64,000 nucleotides of DNA, from assembly GCA_963627465.1 (NCBI GenBank), contig CAVGBO010000016.1, forward strand, positions 17,312 through 81,311, in the 5' to 3' direction. The stretch's first letter is position 1; the number at the start of each line of letters is the position of its first letter. Under the pieces are notes generated by a model. That model saw nothing but the letters and a program-made list of their open reading frames with translations, did not search any database and was not told the origin of the DNA. This DNA comes from CAKUFA01 sp963627465 (lineage in GTDB: Bacteria; Bacillota; Clostridia; Christensenellales; Aristaeellaceae). The position numbers and the translations under genes were made by a program. Shown here in pieces: positions 17,334 to 25,964 of this stretch.

Positions 17334-19739
17334 TTACTCGTCTTCCATGCGCATCATGCGCATCTTGTTGTCCGCCTCCCGGATGAACTGATCCAAGGTG
17401 ATCTGTCCCCCATTGTACCGGGTAACCAGATTCCTCAGCTCACTGTTGGAGTCGGAGGAAGAACCGGAAGAGACAAACGAAGGCTTGCGAATGCAGATCT
17501 TCGGCACCACATTCTCAAGATAGTACTGAATCGCCTCGGCAGAAATATCGTACTCATATTGGGGCAAGGTTTTCTCGATGTATTCTTCCTCGCTCTTGAT
17601 GGATTCTTCAATGTACTGCTTGTCAGCCTCATCAGCGGTTTCCAGCTGCTTCTTCAGGCTATCCAGGTATTCCTGTTCGCTGCTCAGCATCCGGTCATAG
17701 CTGGAGTTTCTCACAGGCTCCGTCATGTCGGTGAACAGGGTGTACTTCGTGGCATTGTCCAGTGCCTCCAGGGTGCAGTTCAACAGGTTCAGTGCCGCTT
17801 CCATATGGGTGGAGTTGGGATTGATGAACAACACTGTCATACTGGTGCTGAAGAACTCCTCGGTGTCTGCAGTCAGGGTGATGGGCAAATACTTGGCATA
17901 CTCATTCTTCCCCGTCATCCAGGAGAAGTCGCCCACCGTGGTGTTGTATTGATTCAGCAAGCCGGTTCGATAGGTATCATTGGCCTCGTCGTCCGCCATT
18001 TGTTTATCAATCTGGTCGCACTCAACCTTTTCCCATGCCTGCATCATTTCACGGAACGCAGGGGTATCAAAGGTAATGTCCTTGCCTTCATAGTTGCAAT
18101 AGTCGATATAGGTGGAAAGCATGATACTCAGCAATTCCGCTTTCAAGCCGGTTGAGCCGGTACCCTCCATCAACCAATACTCAGGATATTCATCCACAAA
18201 CTCGTCGTTCCAGCGGGTGATGAATTCGCACAGCTCAACGAAGTTGGTCGGCAGTTCTTCTTCCGTAAGGCCTACCTCTTTCAGCACGCCGGTATCATAG
18301 AACCAGCTTCCGCTGCCATAGACGTTGTAAGGGATTGCATACAGCTTGCCGTCCTTCATCACCTGGTTCTGGAAAACAGGATACATGCGGCTGATAGCAT
18401 CGGTCAACGCAGTGCAGCCAGACAGGTCAGCGCAGTACCCTTTCTTCATCAGGGTTTCAAAGGAGCCGTAGGTAACGCTCATAGCAAAGACATCTACTGT
18501 GTTGTCTCCGCTGACCATGGCCTGGTTAATGCTTTCCATGCTGGAGTAATAGTTGTTATCGAAATAAACAGGAATGTTGGGATACCGCTCCGTAAAGAGT
18601 TGAGCACCTTCGTACATATAGCCCATGTTGGCAACCATCAGGTATTGATCCGACTGGAAGCCCAGATTCAGATCCCGAGCCACGGTGCTCTCGTAGCTGG
18701 CGGCAATGTAGGTCTTGCCAATGGTGGCGGCATAGCCTACATAGTCAACAGGCATATAGCCAATCTGCTTCTTGGTGAACTGATCCCCCACGAAGCCCAT
18801 CACTTTGGTGTTGTTCTGATAAATGATGGTATCCAGTGCTGCACAGTACAAGAACGTATTCGAATAGGTATCCATCTTGCCGATGCTCTGCGCTGTATCC
18901 GTTGCCGGATCATAAATGGCCAAATCGCCGTAATCGTGCGTTTGGGTTTCTGCATTATAGACATTATCCGCGTCCCACAAGCGAACAACTGCCTTGCCAT
19001 CCTTATAACCGGTCAGACCATACACATGCTCAACAGCAGAGGTCTTTACTGCGCCGGTCGCCAGATCAGCAATGTACAGCTTATTGGCAGACTTGTCGTT
19101 GTCATCCCAGTCGTTAATGAAGACCAGCAGCTTATCCCCCGTTACGGTAGCGGAAACGCTGTTGCCACCGATCACGTAGGAAGTGCCATCATCAGAATAC
19201 ACATGGAAGAAAAGGTTCGTCTCTTGCAGGGTGACGATATCTTTGTAAACCAGTCCGTCGCCATCCACCTGAATCTCAAATACCAAGCCTGTGAAGGGAT
19301 TCACAGACATTAGCCGTGTGCCGTCCGTAAACAGGTTGCCCAGTACGTGATCCGTATCGGCAATGCCCTTTTCCACCGCATCTGCCTTCAGGGTTTCTAC
19401 ATCGCTGTAGTCAGACGCAAACAGCAGCGTGCTGGTCTTGTAGCTGCCGCCATTGTCATTGGTTGCTTCCTTCAGACCGATCATTTTTTCTTTTTCCATG
19501 CCGGGCTGCCAGTAGGCAAGTGCTCTGCCGTAGCTGGTGTACATCGAAGCATACAGCGTGCTGCCCACAGCCGTCATGGACTCAAGGGAATAATAATTGG
19601 CATCATCCGTCGAACTGAAAAGATTCTCCGGCACATCCGCCGCCGTAAAGGATTGATCCTCCGCCACAGCTCCGCTCAAGGTCAGGCAGGAGCATATCAT
19701 CACCAATGCACAGAGGAAGGAAAACAACTTCTGCTTCAT
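17334..19739 (-). CDS. very large secreted solute-binding protein with N-terminal propeller-like domain
   Basis: An 801-residue exported protein, about twice the size of a normal sugar-binding protein. A signal peptide ends near AVA-ED (residue 25-27). Residues about 30-365 contain repeated short beta segments (STLYASMY, NKLYIADLATG, DLAIYDPATDT) that suggest a beta-propeller. From about 370 on it looks like a type 1 extracellular binding protein: AQLFTERYPNIPVYF, SGDNTVDVFAMS, KDGKLYAIPYNVYGSGSWFYD. A long charged helix near 690-740 precedes the C-terminus. The ATG at 19739 has AAAGGAG eight bases upstream. It should feed the MalF/MalG-like permeases downstream. The ligand is unknown. Confidence 0.8.
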   Translation of the reverse strand: MKQKLFSFLCALVMICSCLTLSGAVAEDQSFTAADVPENLFSSTDDANYYSLESMTAVGSTLYASMYTSYGRALAYWQPGMEKEKMIGLKEATNDNGGSYKTSTLLFASDYSDVETLKADAVEKGIADTDHVLGNLFTDGTRLMSVNPFTGLVFEIQVDGDGLVYKDIVTLQETNLFFHVYSDDGTSYVIGGNSVSATVTGDKLLVFINDWDDNDKSANKLYIADLATGAVKTSAVEHVYGLTGYKDGKAVVRLWDADNVYNAETQTHDYGDLAIYDPATDTAQSIGKMDTYSNTFLYCAALDTIIYQNNTKVMGFVGDQFTKKQIGYMPVDYVGYAATIGKTYIAASYESTVARDLNLGFQSDQYLMVANMGYMYEGAQLFTERYPNIPVYFDNNYYSSMESINQAMVSGDNTVDVFAMSVTYGSFETLMKKGYCADLSGCTALTDAISRMYPVFQNQVMKDGKLYAIPYNVYGSGSWFYDTGVLKEVGLTEEELPTNFVELCEFITRWNDEFVDEYPEYWLMEGTGSTGLKAELLSIMLSTYIDYCNYEGKDITFDTPAFREMMQAWEKVECDQIDKQMADDEANDTYRTGLLNQYNTTVGDFSWMTGKNEYAKYLPITLTADTEEFFSTSMTVLFINPNSTHMEAALNLLNCTLEALDNATKYTLFTDMTEPVRNSSYDRMLSSEQEYLDSLKKQLETADEADKQYIEESIKSEEEYIEKTLPQYEYDISAEAIQYYLENVVPKICIRKPSFVSSGSSSDSNSELRNLVTRYNGGQITLDQFIREADNKMRMMRMEDE

Positions 19740-19850
19740 TGCAAAGTCTCCTTTCACCGGGTGTTTTCTGTGTTACACCTATAAGACGGATCAGAAGGGC
19801 GTTTTATTGCATCGTTCACAAATTCTTCACAATTTCATCACAAAACTTTT

Positions 19851-20333
19851 TCAGTCCACCCCGGACAGCTGCTGGGACAGGGTTTGCAGGGAGTTATACA
19901 GGGACGTTTGCTGCTCAGAGGTGTTCATGCCCGTCAGCAGCTGGCTGGAATACGCGTCAATAATGCTGTACAGATTGGTAAACCAGTCTTCGGAGATGAT
20001 ATAGCCGTTGCTGCCGTCCATGCCCACGCTTAGGGAATTGATGGTCTCCATGGCATACACGTAACTGCGAATCTTGGACAGGGTGGAGGTAGAGCTCGTG
20101 CCTGCCGTTCTGCTGAGAGAGCCGGAAAGATCCAGCGCATTGCCGCACTCCAGCTGGATGCGTGCCAAATACAGCTGACGTGCGTCGTTCTTAAACTTCA
20201 CCGCCGGAACGCCCACAATCAGCCCCACCACCAGTGCGGCCAGCAAAACGATAATCAGCAGGGTCTTTGCCCGCTCCTTCAGTCCCGGTGCGCCGGTGTT
20301 GCCTCTTGCTCGATTCGTGGAATAACGATACAT
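19851..20333 (-). CDS. hypothetical single-span membrane protein (160 aa)
   Basis: I do not recognise this protein. A basic N-terminal cytoplasmic stretch of about 25 residues is followed by one strongly hydrophobic helix (about 25-45) and then an extracellular helical region rich in Ser, Thr, Leu and Gln. An upstream in-frame ATG exists, but the ATG at 20333 has GGAGG nine bases before it. It is the first gene of the minus-strand transport cluster, 111 bp before the binding protein gene, so it may be an accessory of that transporter; this is inference from position only. Confidence 0.65.
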   Translation of the reverse strand: MYRYSTNRARGNTGAPGLKERAKTLLIIVLLAALVVGLIVGVPAVKFKNDARQLYLARIQLECGNALDLSGSLSRTAGTSSTSTLSKIRSYVYAMETINSLSVGMDGSNGYIISEDWFTNLYSIIDAYSSQLLTGMNTSEQQTSLYNSLQTLSQQLSGVD

Positions 20334-20384
20334 ATGATTGAACCTCCATGATGTATTCATTTCAGGATCGATTGTCCGTGCTTC

Positions 20385-20413
20385 ATCTTATCACAAGTCC
20401 TGCCTTGTGGCAA
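20385..20413 (-). promoter_or_regulatory. promoter of the mixed transport cluster
   Basis: On the minus strand TTGCCA (20413-20408) and TAAGAT (20390-20385) are 17 bp apart, about 50 bases before the first gene of the cluster. No other promoter is obvious down to 12387. Confidence 0.5.
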
Positions 20414-20449
20414 GTTGCTGAAAAATGCAGCAGCACGGTTACTTTACGT

Positions 20450-20485
20450 GAAAAGGAGAGGCTCTCTCGAACCCCTCCCCTTTTC
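20450..20485 (-). terminator. possible terminator after the VanW gene
   Basis: A 12-bp stem (20485-20474 with 20461-20450, one G-U pair) lies directly after the VanW stop on the minus strand. The following bases ACGTAAAG lack a T-run, so termination would be weak. Confidence 0.4.
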
Positions 20486-20486
20486 A

Positions 20487-22454
20487 TCATTCCGTGCGCT
20501 TCTTGGTACCTACGTAGATCAGCTTGCTCTGCGCCTTGTAGGTATCCGTAAAGAGCAATGTCCGCTCCACCGCCGTATCCCCGACGTATTTCACCCGGTA
20601 GCTTTCCACCTTGCAGCCATCCGCCGCCTTCCGAGCCACGTACTCTTCATCAGTGTAGGTCACGTAGGTCTGCTTGGTGTCCTTCACGTATTCCGGATCT
20701 TCAGGTGCGGTGAGGACTTCCACGGTCTGGCTTTGCAGCTCATACCGCACATCATCCCCCAGGCTTTCTCCATAGATGGAAACCTTGGCAATCAGCCGTT
20801 TCCGGTTGCTGGGATCACTCTGCACAGAAGCCACAAAGTACAGCGGGCTGTCCGTGCTGTTCTTGAATACCAGGTCAATCTTCCGGTTGCCTTCCCAGTA
20901 CACGGTAGCATCCTCGCCATAAGCGGCATAGGATACCGACTTGGAGTGAGGCTCCCGGGTGATAATGTCCAGTCCAGCCTCCACCGCCGCCTGATACAGG
21001 GTGGTGCTGGCCTGGCAGGTGCCGCCGCCTACGCCCATGACTTCCGTGCCGTAAGCATACTCAATGGCCTCATAGAAGCCGTTGGCAACCGTCCGCTTGC
21101 CAACCACCGTATTGAAGGAGAACTTGCTGCCAGAATCCAGCACATAGCCGGAAATCAGTTCGAAGCACCGGCGAATATTGTTGGTACGATTCTCCGAGGA
21201 TTTGCTGCTGATGGGGGTATACACGGAAGCACGAAGGGTGTACTTCTTCTTCAGCTCCTCCAGTGTTACCGTAGGAGCAATGGTATCCGGCTCAATCTCC
21301 ACATCGCCGCTTTCCATGGTAGAAACCATCTGATACAGCTTTTCCTTCAAAGGCTCAATGTCCAAAGTGCGGCCTTCCACTGCATCCTGAAAGGTGAAGG
21401 GATCCGTCTTGTCCGGATCAAAGCTGACCAAGGTTGCATCCGTAGGAGCACGGTAGACAAGGTTCTTAATTTCGTTCAGCACCCCGTCCACCACGGAAGT
21501 ATCGCCGCCGGGCATGGCCGTGTAACCCTCAAAGTGGGTTACAAGCAGCTGCTCCATAGCTTCCTTCCGCTGGTACACATCGCCCGTGTGCCCCTGTGCC
21601 CAGGCCTGATTCATCACATCCGCCACGTCCACGGTCATGCCTAGCTGGCTGGCCGTGAGGGTAGTGACCACCTGTCCCTGATAGGTAAGGTTCACGTACC
21701 AGGAATCATTTCTTGTCTGCGCCTGCGCCGTGACAGCGGCGACACCTTCTTCTGCCGTCATGCCCTCAAGGGCAATGCCATCCACGAACACGCCGGGGCA
21801 GAAAACATTGTCGTAAGCCGTTACAGCCGACCGAAGCTGTGCATCCTGATGATAGTAATAAGCACCTACGCCAATGGCAATCACCAACACTGCCGCCACA
21901 AGGATAACGATCCAGTTGTTTCCACGCTTCTGCGGCGGTTCTCCGCCATTGCTCATAGGCAGATCAGGGTGCTTGGGCGGAATGTAGCCAGTGGTGTGCT
22001 GATAATTCTGCTGTGTCCCCTGTCGCTCCACACCATAGCCCGGCTGTTGGGGCTGATAAACAGGCTGCTGGTAATACGCAGGCTGCGACTGCACCGCTTG
22101 CCCTGCGTAAGCAGGTCGCTGCTGCGGCTGTGCAGGCGTCTGCTGATACGAAGCTTGGAATCTCGGTTGGCTGTTCGGCTGATTTGCCGCTTGTGTCGGC
22201 TGATAAGTCTGCCGTGCCTGAGGCTGAGGCATTTGCTGCACAGGCTGGTTCACCTGCTGCCTTGTTGCCGCCGGATTACCTTGCTGTCGAAAGCTGTTTT
22301 GCGGGGTATAGTTTGAAGCTCCGGACGTTGTAGGCACGCCCTGGCGAGGCTGTTGATACGCCGCAGCCTGCTGCAGCGGGGCAGCAGACGACTCCTGCTG
22401 CGTCAGCCGTGCTGACTGGGTACGCCGCCGCGGCTGAGAATAGCCGTTGTTCAA
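20487..22454 (-). CDS. VanW family protein with Gln/Pro-rich N-terminus
   Basis: A 655-residue protein. Residues 1 to about 175 are a low-complexity Gln/Pro/Tyr-rich cytoplasmic region; one helix follows (about 180-200), then peptidoglycan-binding-like (YoaR-type) regions and a VanW domain with the hallmark GVGGGTCQASTTLYQAAVEAGL region and FSFNTVVGKRT. VanW/YoaR proteins are extracellular and linked to the cell wall; the exact reaction is unknown. The start is TTG at 22454, with AAAGGAGG upstream, overlapping the stop of the PHP gene by 4 bp (TTGA). It closes the large minus-strand operon. Confidence 0.88.
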   Translation of the reverse strand: MNNGYSQPRRRTQSARLTQQESSAAPLQQAAAYQQPRQGVPTTSGASNYTPQNSFRQQGNPAATRQQVNQPVQQMPQPQARQTYQPTQAANQPNSQPRFQASYQQTPAQPQQRPAYAGQAVQSQPAYYQQPVYQPQQPGYGVERQGTQQNYQHTTGYIPPKHPDLPMSNGGEPPQKRGNNWIVILVAAVLVIAIGVGAYYYHQDAQLRSAVTAYDNVFCPGVFVDGIALEGMTAEEGVAAVTAQAQTRNDSWYVNLTYQGQVVTTLTASQLGMTVDVADVMNQAWAQGHTGDVYQRKEAMEQLLVTHFEGYTAMPGGDTSVVDGVLNEIKNLVYRAPTDATLVSFDPDKTDPFTFQDAVEGRTLDIEPLKEKLYQMVSTMESGDVEIEPDTIAPTVTLEELKKKYTLRASVYTPISSKSSENRTNNIRRCFELISGYVLDSGSKFSFNTVVGKRTVANGFYEAIEYAYGTEVMGVGGGTCQASTTLYQAAVEAGLDIITREPHSKSVSYAAYGEDATVYWEGNRKIDLVFKNSTDSPLYFVASVQSDPSNRKRLIAKVSIYGESLGDDVRYELQSQTVEVLTAPEDPEYVKDTKQTYVTYTDEEYVARKAADGCKVESYRVKYVGDTAVERTLLFTDTYKAQSKLIYVGTKKRTE

Positions 22455-23323
22455 GCCTCAAAGCCTCCTTTCGCAAACGTATCATACTGTTGTTTTTGCT
22501 GCTTCATTGCATCCAGCAAAGCGTCAAAGTCTTCCTGCATGCCGATCCATGCCGCAGCTGTGCAGCCCGGCAAGCCGTGTCGATCCCCTTCCCAGTGGAA
22601 GTCGCTGCCGCCGGTCACAAGCAGACCCAAGCGACGAGCCATGTGGTCAAGAGTTGCATATCCTTTCGCTTCAGCGGAAGGATGATACACTTCCAGCCCC
22701 ATGAGCCCCTGTTCCCGCCACGTTTCCAGCAGCATGGACAGGGTTTGGTCACCCATGCCCATCAGCCGGGGATGTGCCAGCACAGGCACGAAGCCGCTTT
22801 GCCGCATGAGGTGCAATGCATCTTTCAGGCAGAGCCTTTCCCCTGCCACGAAGCAGCTGCATCCGTCCCCCAGATAGCGTTGGAAGGCTTCCTCGCAGCT
22901 GTGCACATAGCCCTTCTGCACAAGCATTTGCGCAATGTGCGGCCGCCCTACGCTGCCTTTGCAGGATGCGAAAAGCTCTGCTTCATCCAGGGGCATGCCT
23001 TTTTCACGCAGAAGGTCAAGCATCTGCCTGGCACGCTCCACACGGGCAACAGACAAAGCCTCCACCCTCTGATGCAGCGGCGTGTCGCTGGTCAGGCCAT
23101 ATCCTAAGAGATGCATATTCTTACGGTCGGCCATGCTCATTTCCACGCCTTGCACCACATCAATGGGCAGGGTACGACCTTGCAGCTGTTCGTAGCCCTT
23201 GAACGTGTCGTGATCGGTCACAGCCATCACGTCCACGCCCAGGCTGTGCGCTTTTCCCACCAGTTCCCATGGCGTTAAGGCACCATCGGAACTGGTGGTA
23301 TGCAAGTGAAGATCAATTTTCAT
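22451..23323 (-). CDS. PHP domain phosphoesterase (RNase AM / nucleoside bisphosphate phosphatase-like)
   Basis: A 290-residue PHP-fold metal hydrolase. Metal-binding motifs are DLHLHTTSSDG at residues 4-14 and VTDHDT near 36-41, with HPRLMG and SDFHWEG later. This layout matches the YciV/RnaM type that removes phosphates from 3',5'-nucleotides or trims RNA 5' ends. The gene lies 5 bp after ftsH and its TGA overlaps the TTG of the VanW gene. The exact substrate is inferred from the family. Confidence 0.85.
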   Translation of the reverse strand: MKIDLHLHTTSSDGALTPWELVGKAHSLGVDVMAVTDHDTFKGYEQLQGRTLPIDVVQGVEMSMADRKNMHLLGYGLTSDTPLHQRVEALSVARVERARQMLDLLREKGMPLDEAELFASCKGSVGRPHIAQMLVQKGYVHSCEEAFQRYLGDGCSCFVAGERLCLKDALHLMRQSGFVPVLAHPRLMGMGDQTLSMLLETWREQGLMGLEVYHPSAEAKGYATLDHMARRLGLLVTGGSDFHWEGDRHGLPGCTAAAWIGMQEDFDALLDAMKQQKQQYDTFAKGGFEA

Positions 23324-23328
23324 GAAAT

Positions 23329-25341
23329 TCAGTCGTCCCCGGACAGGTTGCTGAAGGACATCACATGTTCCGGAATCTCATGCTTCTCCTCATCCGTTTC
23401 AGGTGCTTTCTTTTCCTCGTGAGGAATGGGTGCTTCCGGCTGGGGCTTGTCATCATCCAGCCCTTCCGGAATCGTGCCAGTTTCCATCAGTGCCACAAAC
23501 TCCTTGCGGCTTACCGTATTCTGCTCCAGCAGGGCAGCCACCAGCTGATCCATCCGATCTCGATGCTCACGAAGCACCTGCTTGGCACGCTCGTAGCACT
23601 CTGCCAGTATCCGACGGACTTCCTCGTCAATCTCCGCTGCAACCTTTTCGGAATATTCACGGCTCTGGCCGAACTCCATGCCCACGAATACTTCCTGATC
23701 GCTGCCCAGATAGACCGTGCCCAGCTTATCGCTCATGCCGAACTGGGTCACCATCTTGCGGCACATTTCCGTTGCACGCTTCAGGTCAGAAGAAGAGCCG
23801 GTGTAGATTTCGTTCAGCACCACTTCCTCTGCTGCGTGGCCGCCCAACATCATGCAGATTTGATCCAGCAGCTGGGAGCGGCTCAGGTTGTCCCGCTCTT
23901 CCCCAGGCAGAGCCAGGGTATGACCAGCGGCCTGTCCACGGGGCACAATGGTGATCAGGTGCACTTCATCGCACCCGGGCAGGAAGTGTCCCACCAGCGC
24001 ATGACCGCTTTCGTGAATGGCCACCATCCGCTTGTCGGAATCGCTAACCTTGTGGCTCCGCTTTTCAGGACCCATCTGTACCCGGGCAATGGCATCAATC
24101 AGCAACTGCTGGGTGATCTCCTTGCTCCGTGCACGGGCGGCAAGAATAGCTGCCTCGTTCATCACATTTTCCAGTTCAGCGCCGGTAGCAAAGGGAACCC
24201 GCTTGGCGATGTTCCGCAGATCCACGTCCTTGGCCAGGGGCTTGCCCTTGCTGTGCACCTTCAGGATAGCTACACGACCGTCAATATCCGGATAGTTTAC
24301 CGTCACCTGACGGTCAAAGCGGCCGGGACGCAGCAGTGCCGGATCCAGAATATCCCGGCGGTTGGTAGCCGCCATAACGATGACACCCTCATTGATGGCG
24401 AAACCGTCCATTTCCACCAGCAGCTGATTCAGGGTCTGCTCCCGTTCATCATGACCGCCGCCAAGGCCTGCACCACGGTGCCGACCTACGGCATCAATTT
24501 CATCGATGAAGACAATGGAAGGAGCAGCCTTCTTTGCCGTTTCAAACAGGTCACGCACCCGGCTGGCGCCAACGCCAACGAACATTTCCACAAAGTCAGA
24601 GCCGGAAATGGAGAAGAAGGGCACGCCTGCTTCCCCAGCCACTGCCTTGGCCAACAGGGTTTTGCCTGTGCCGGGAGGACCCACCAGCAGTACGCCCTTA
24701 GGAATGCGGGCACCCATCTCGATATAGTGCTTCGGATTGCGGAGGAAGTCCACCATTTCCTGCAGTTCTTCCTTCTCCTCATCCGCACCGGCCACATCGG
24801 CAAAGGTGACCTTGTTCTTGCCGGGCTCCTGCATTCTGGCACGGCTCTTGCCAAAGCTCATCACCTTGCCATTGCCGCCTGCCTGTCCACGCATCATCAG
24901 ATACCAGAACAGCAGGAAGATCACCGAGATTACAATCATGGGCAGGAACTCCACCCACCAGGAGGTCTGCACCGGTGCACGGTATTCCACCGTGAAGCTC
25001 AGGTCATTCACCGTCACTTCATCCAGTGCCTTGCCTTGCTTGTTGGCCTCCATCTGCCGCACCGTGTCAATAAAGTCGCTGCCAATGGTGGTTTCAAAGT
25101 CATACTGCCGATCCGGGAAGTTGGATGCCGCCACGGTGGTATTTGTCTTTAAGCCCACCAAGGACGTGCCCCGAATGGCGACCCTGCTCACCTGACCGTT
25201 CTCGATCATTTGCAGCAGCTGCGGATATTCGATGCGCTTATTTTCCTGGGTGCCCATGCCGCCGTTAAGCAGAATGGCAATAATCAGGAAGGTGGCAATC
25301 ACCACCACATAGCCCATCAATCCCTTTGAAGATTTCTTCAA
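23329..25341 (-). CDS. ftsH: ATP-dependent zinc metalloprotease FtsH
   Basis: Membrane-bound AAA+ protease, 670 residues, that degrades misfolded and regulatory membrane proteins. Two N-terminal helices (about 9-27 and 128-148) flank a small extracellular domain. The AAA module has Walker A GPPGTGKT, Walker B IVFIDEIDAVG, and the second region of homology with ATNRRDILDPALLRPGRFDRQ. The zinc site is HESGH near residue 446. The tail (from about 625) is acidic and Pro-rich. It follows hpt by 36 bp, the usual Bacillota order. Confidence 0.97.
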   Translation of the reverse strand: MKKSSKGLMGYVVVIATFLIIAILLNGGMGTQENKRIEYPQLLQMIENGQVSRVAIRGTSLVGLKTNTTVAASNFPDRQYDFETTIGSDFIDTVRQMEANKQGKALDEVTVNDLSFTVEYRAPVQTSWWVEFLPMIVISVIFLLFWYLMMRGQAGGNGKVMSFGKSRARMQEPGKNKVTFADVAGADEEKEELQEMVDFLRNPKHYIEMGARIPKGVLLVGPPGTGKTLLAKAVAGEAGVPFFSISGSDFVEMFVGVGASRVRDLFETAKKAAPSIVFIDEIDAVGRHRGAGLGGGHDEREQTLNQLLVEMDGFAINEGVIVMAATNRRDILDPALLRPGRFDRQVTVNYPDIDGRVAILKVHSKGKPLAKDVDLRNIAKRVPFATGAELENVMNEAAILAARARSKEITQQLLIDAIARVQMGPEKRSHKVSDSDKRMVAIHESGHALVGHFLPGCDEVHLITIVPRGQAAGHTLALPGEERDNLSRSQLLDQICMMLGGHAAEEVVLNEIYTGSSSDLKRATEMCRKMVTQFGMSDKLGTVYLGSDQEVFVGMEFGQSREYSEKVAAEIDEEVRRILAECYERAKQVLREHRDRMDQLVAALLEQNTVSRKEFVALMETGTIPEGLDDDKPQPEAPIPHEEKKAPETDEEKHEIPEHVMSFSNLSGDD

Positions 25342-25377
25342 AATGTTGTCCTCCTTCAGTCAGAAGCAGTCCGATTG

Positions 25378-25941
25378 TCAGTCTTCGCCACCGTAAATCT
25401 TGGGGCTGAGCACGCCGATCAGCGGCAGGTTGCGGTACTTTTCATCATAGTCCAGACCATAGCCTACCACAAACTCGTCCGGGATTTCAAAGCAGGAATA
25501 GTCCGCCTTCAAATCCACCCGACGACGAGCAGGCTTATCCAGCAAGGTGGCAATCTTAATGGAGGCAGCGCCCCGATCCTGAAGCATGTTCTTCAGATAA
25601 TTCAGCGTAATGCCGGAGTCCACAATGTCCTCCACAATCAGCACGTCCACGCCGTTCAGGCTGCAACTCAAATCCTTGATGATCTTCACCACGCCGGTGG
25701 TTTCCGTGGAACGGCCATAGCTGGAAACGACCATGAAGTCTGTCTTCAGCGGCAGATCAATTTCACGAATCAAGTCCGCATAGAAAACCACAGCACCCTT
25801 CAGAATGCCAACGAGCATCGGTTCCTTGCCCTGATAGTCGGCGGTGATCTTTTTGCCCAGTGCCTTGACCGCCTGATGAATCTCCTCGCTTGATACCAGT
25901 ACCTTGCTCAAATCCTGATAGATCTTAGCATCCTGTTCCAT
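25378..25941 (-). CDS. hpt: hypoxanthine phosphoribosyltransferase
   Basis: Purine salvage enzyme, 187 residues, converting hypoxanthine or guanine plus PRPP to IMP or GMP in the cytoplasm. The PRPP-binding loop VLIVEDIVDSG is near residues 99-109, and a VGILKGAVVFYADLIRE segment carries the pyrophosphate loop. DEFVVGYGLDYDEKYRNLP at the C-terminus is typical. It lies between tilS and ftsH, a conserved arrangement. Confidence 0.96.
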   Translation of the reverse strand: MEQDAKIYQDLSKVLVSSEEIHQAVKALGKKITADYQGKEPMLVGILKGAVVFYADLIREIDLPLKTDFMVVSSYGRSTETTGVVKIIKDLSCSLNGVDVLIVEDIVDSGITLNYLKNMLQDRGAASIKIATLLDKPARRRVDLKADYSCFEIPDEFVVGYGLDYDEKYRNLPLIGVLSPKIYGGED

Positions 25942-25964
25942 GCTGTTCTTCTCCTTTTATTGCC

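Noticed and set aside
20461..20478. tRNA-like TCGAACCCC stretch
   Set aside because: The surrounding bases do not form a cloverleaf; the sequence belongs to the hairpin after the VanW gene.
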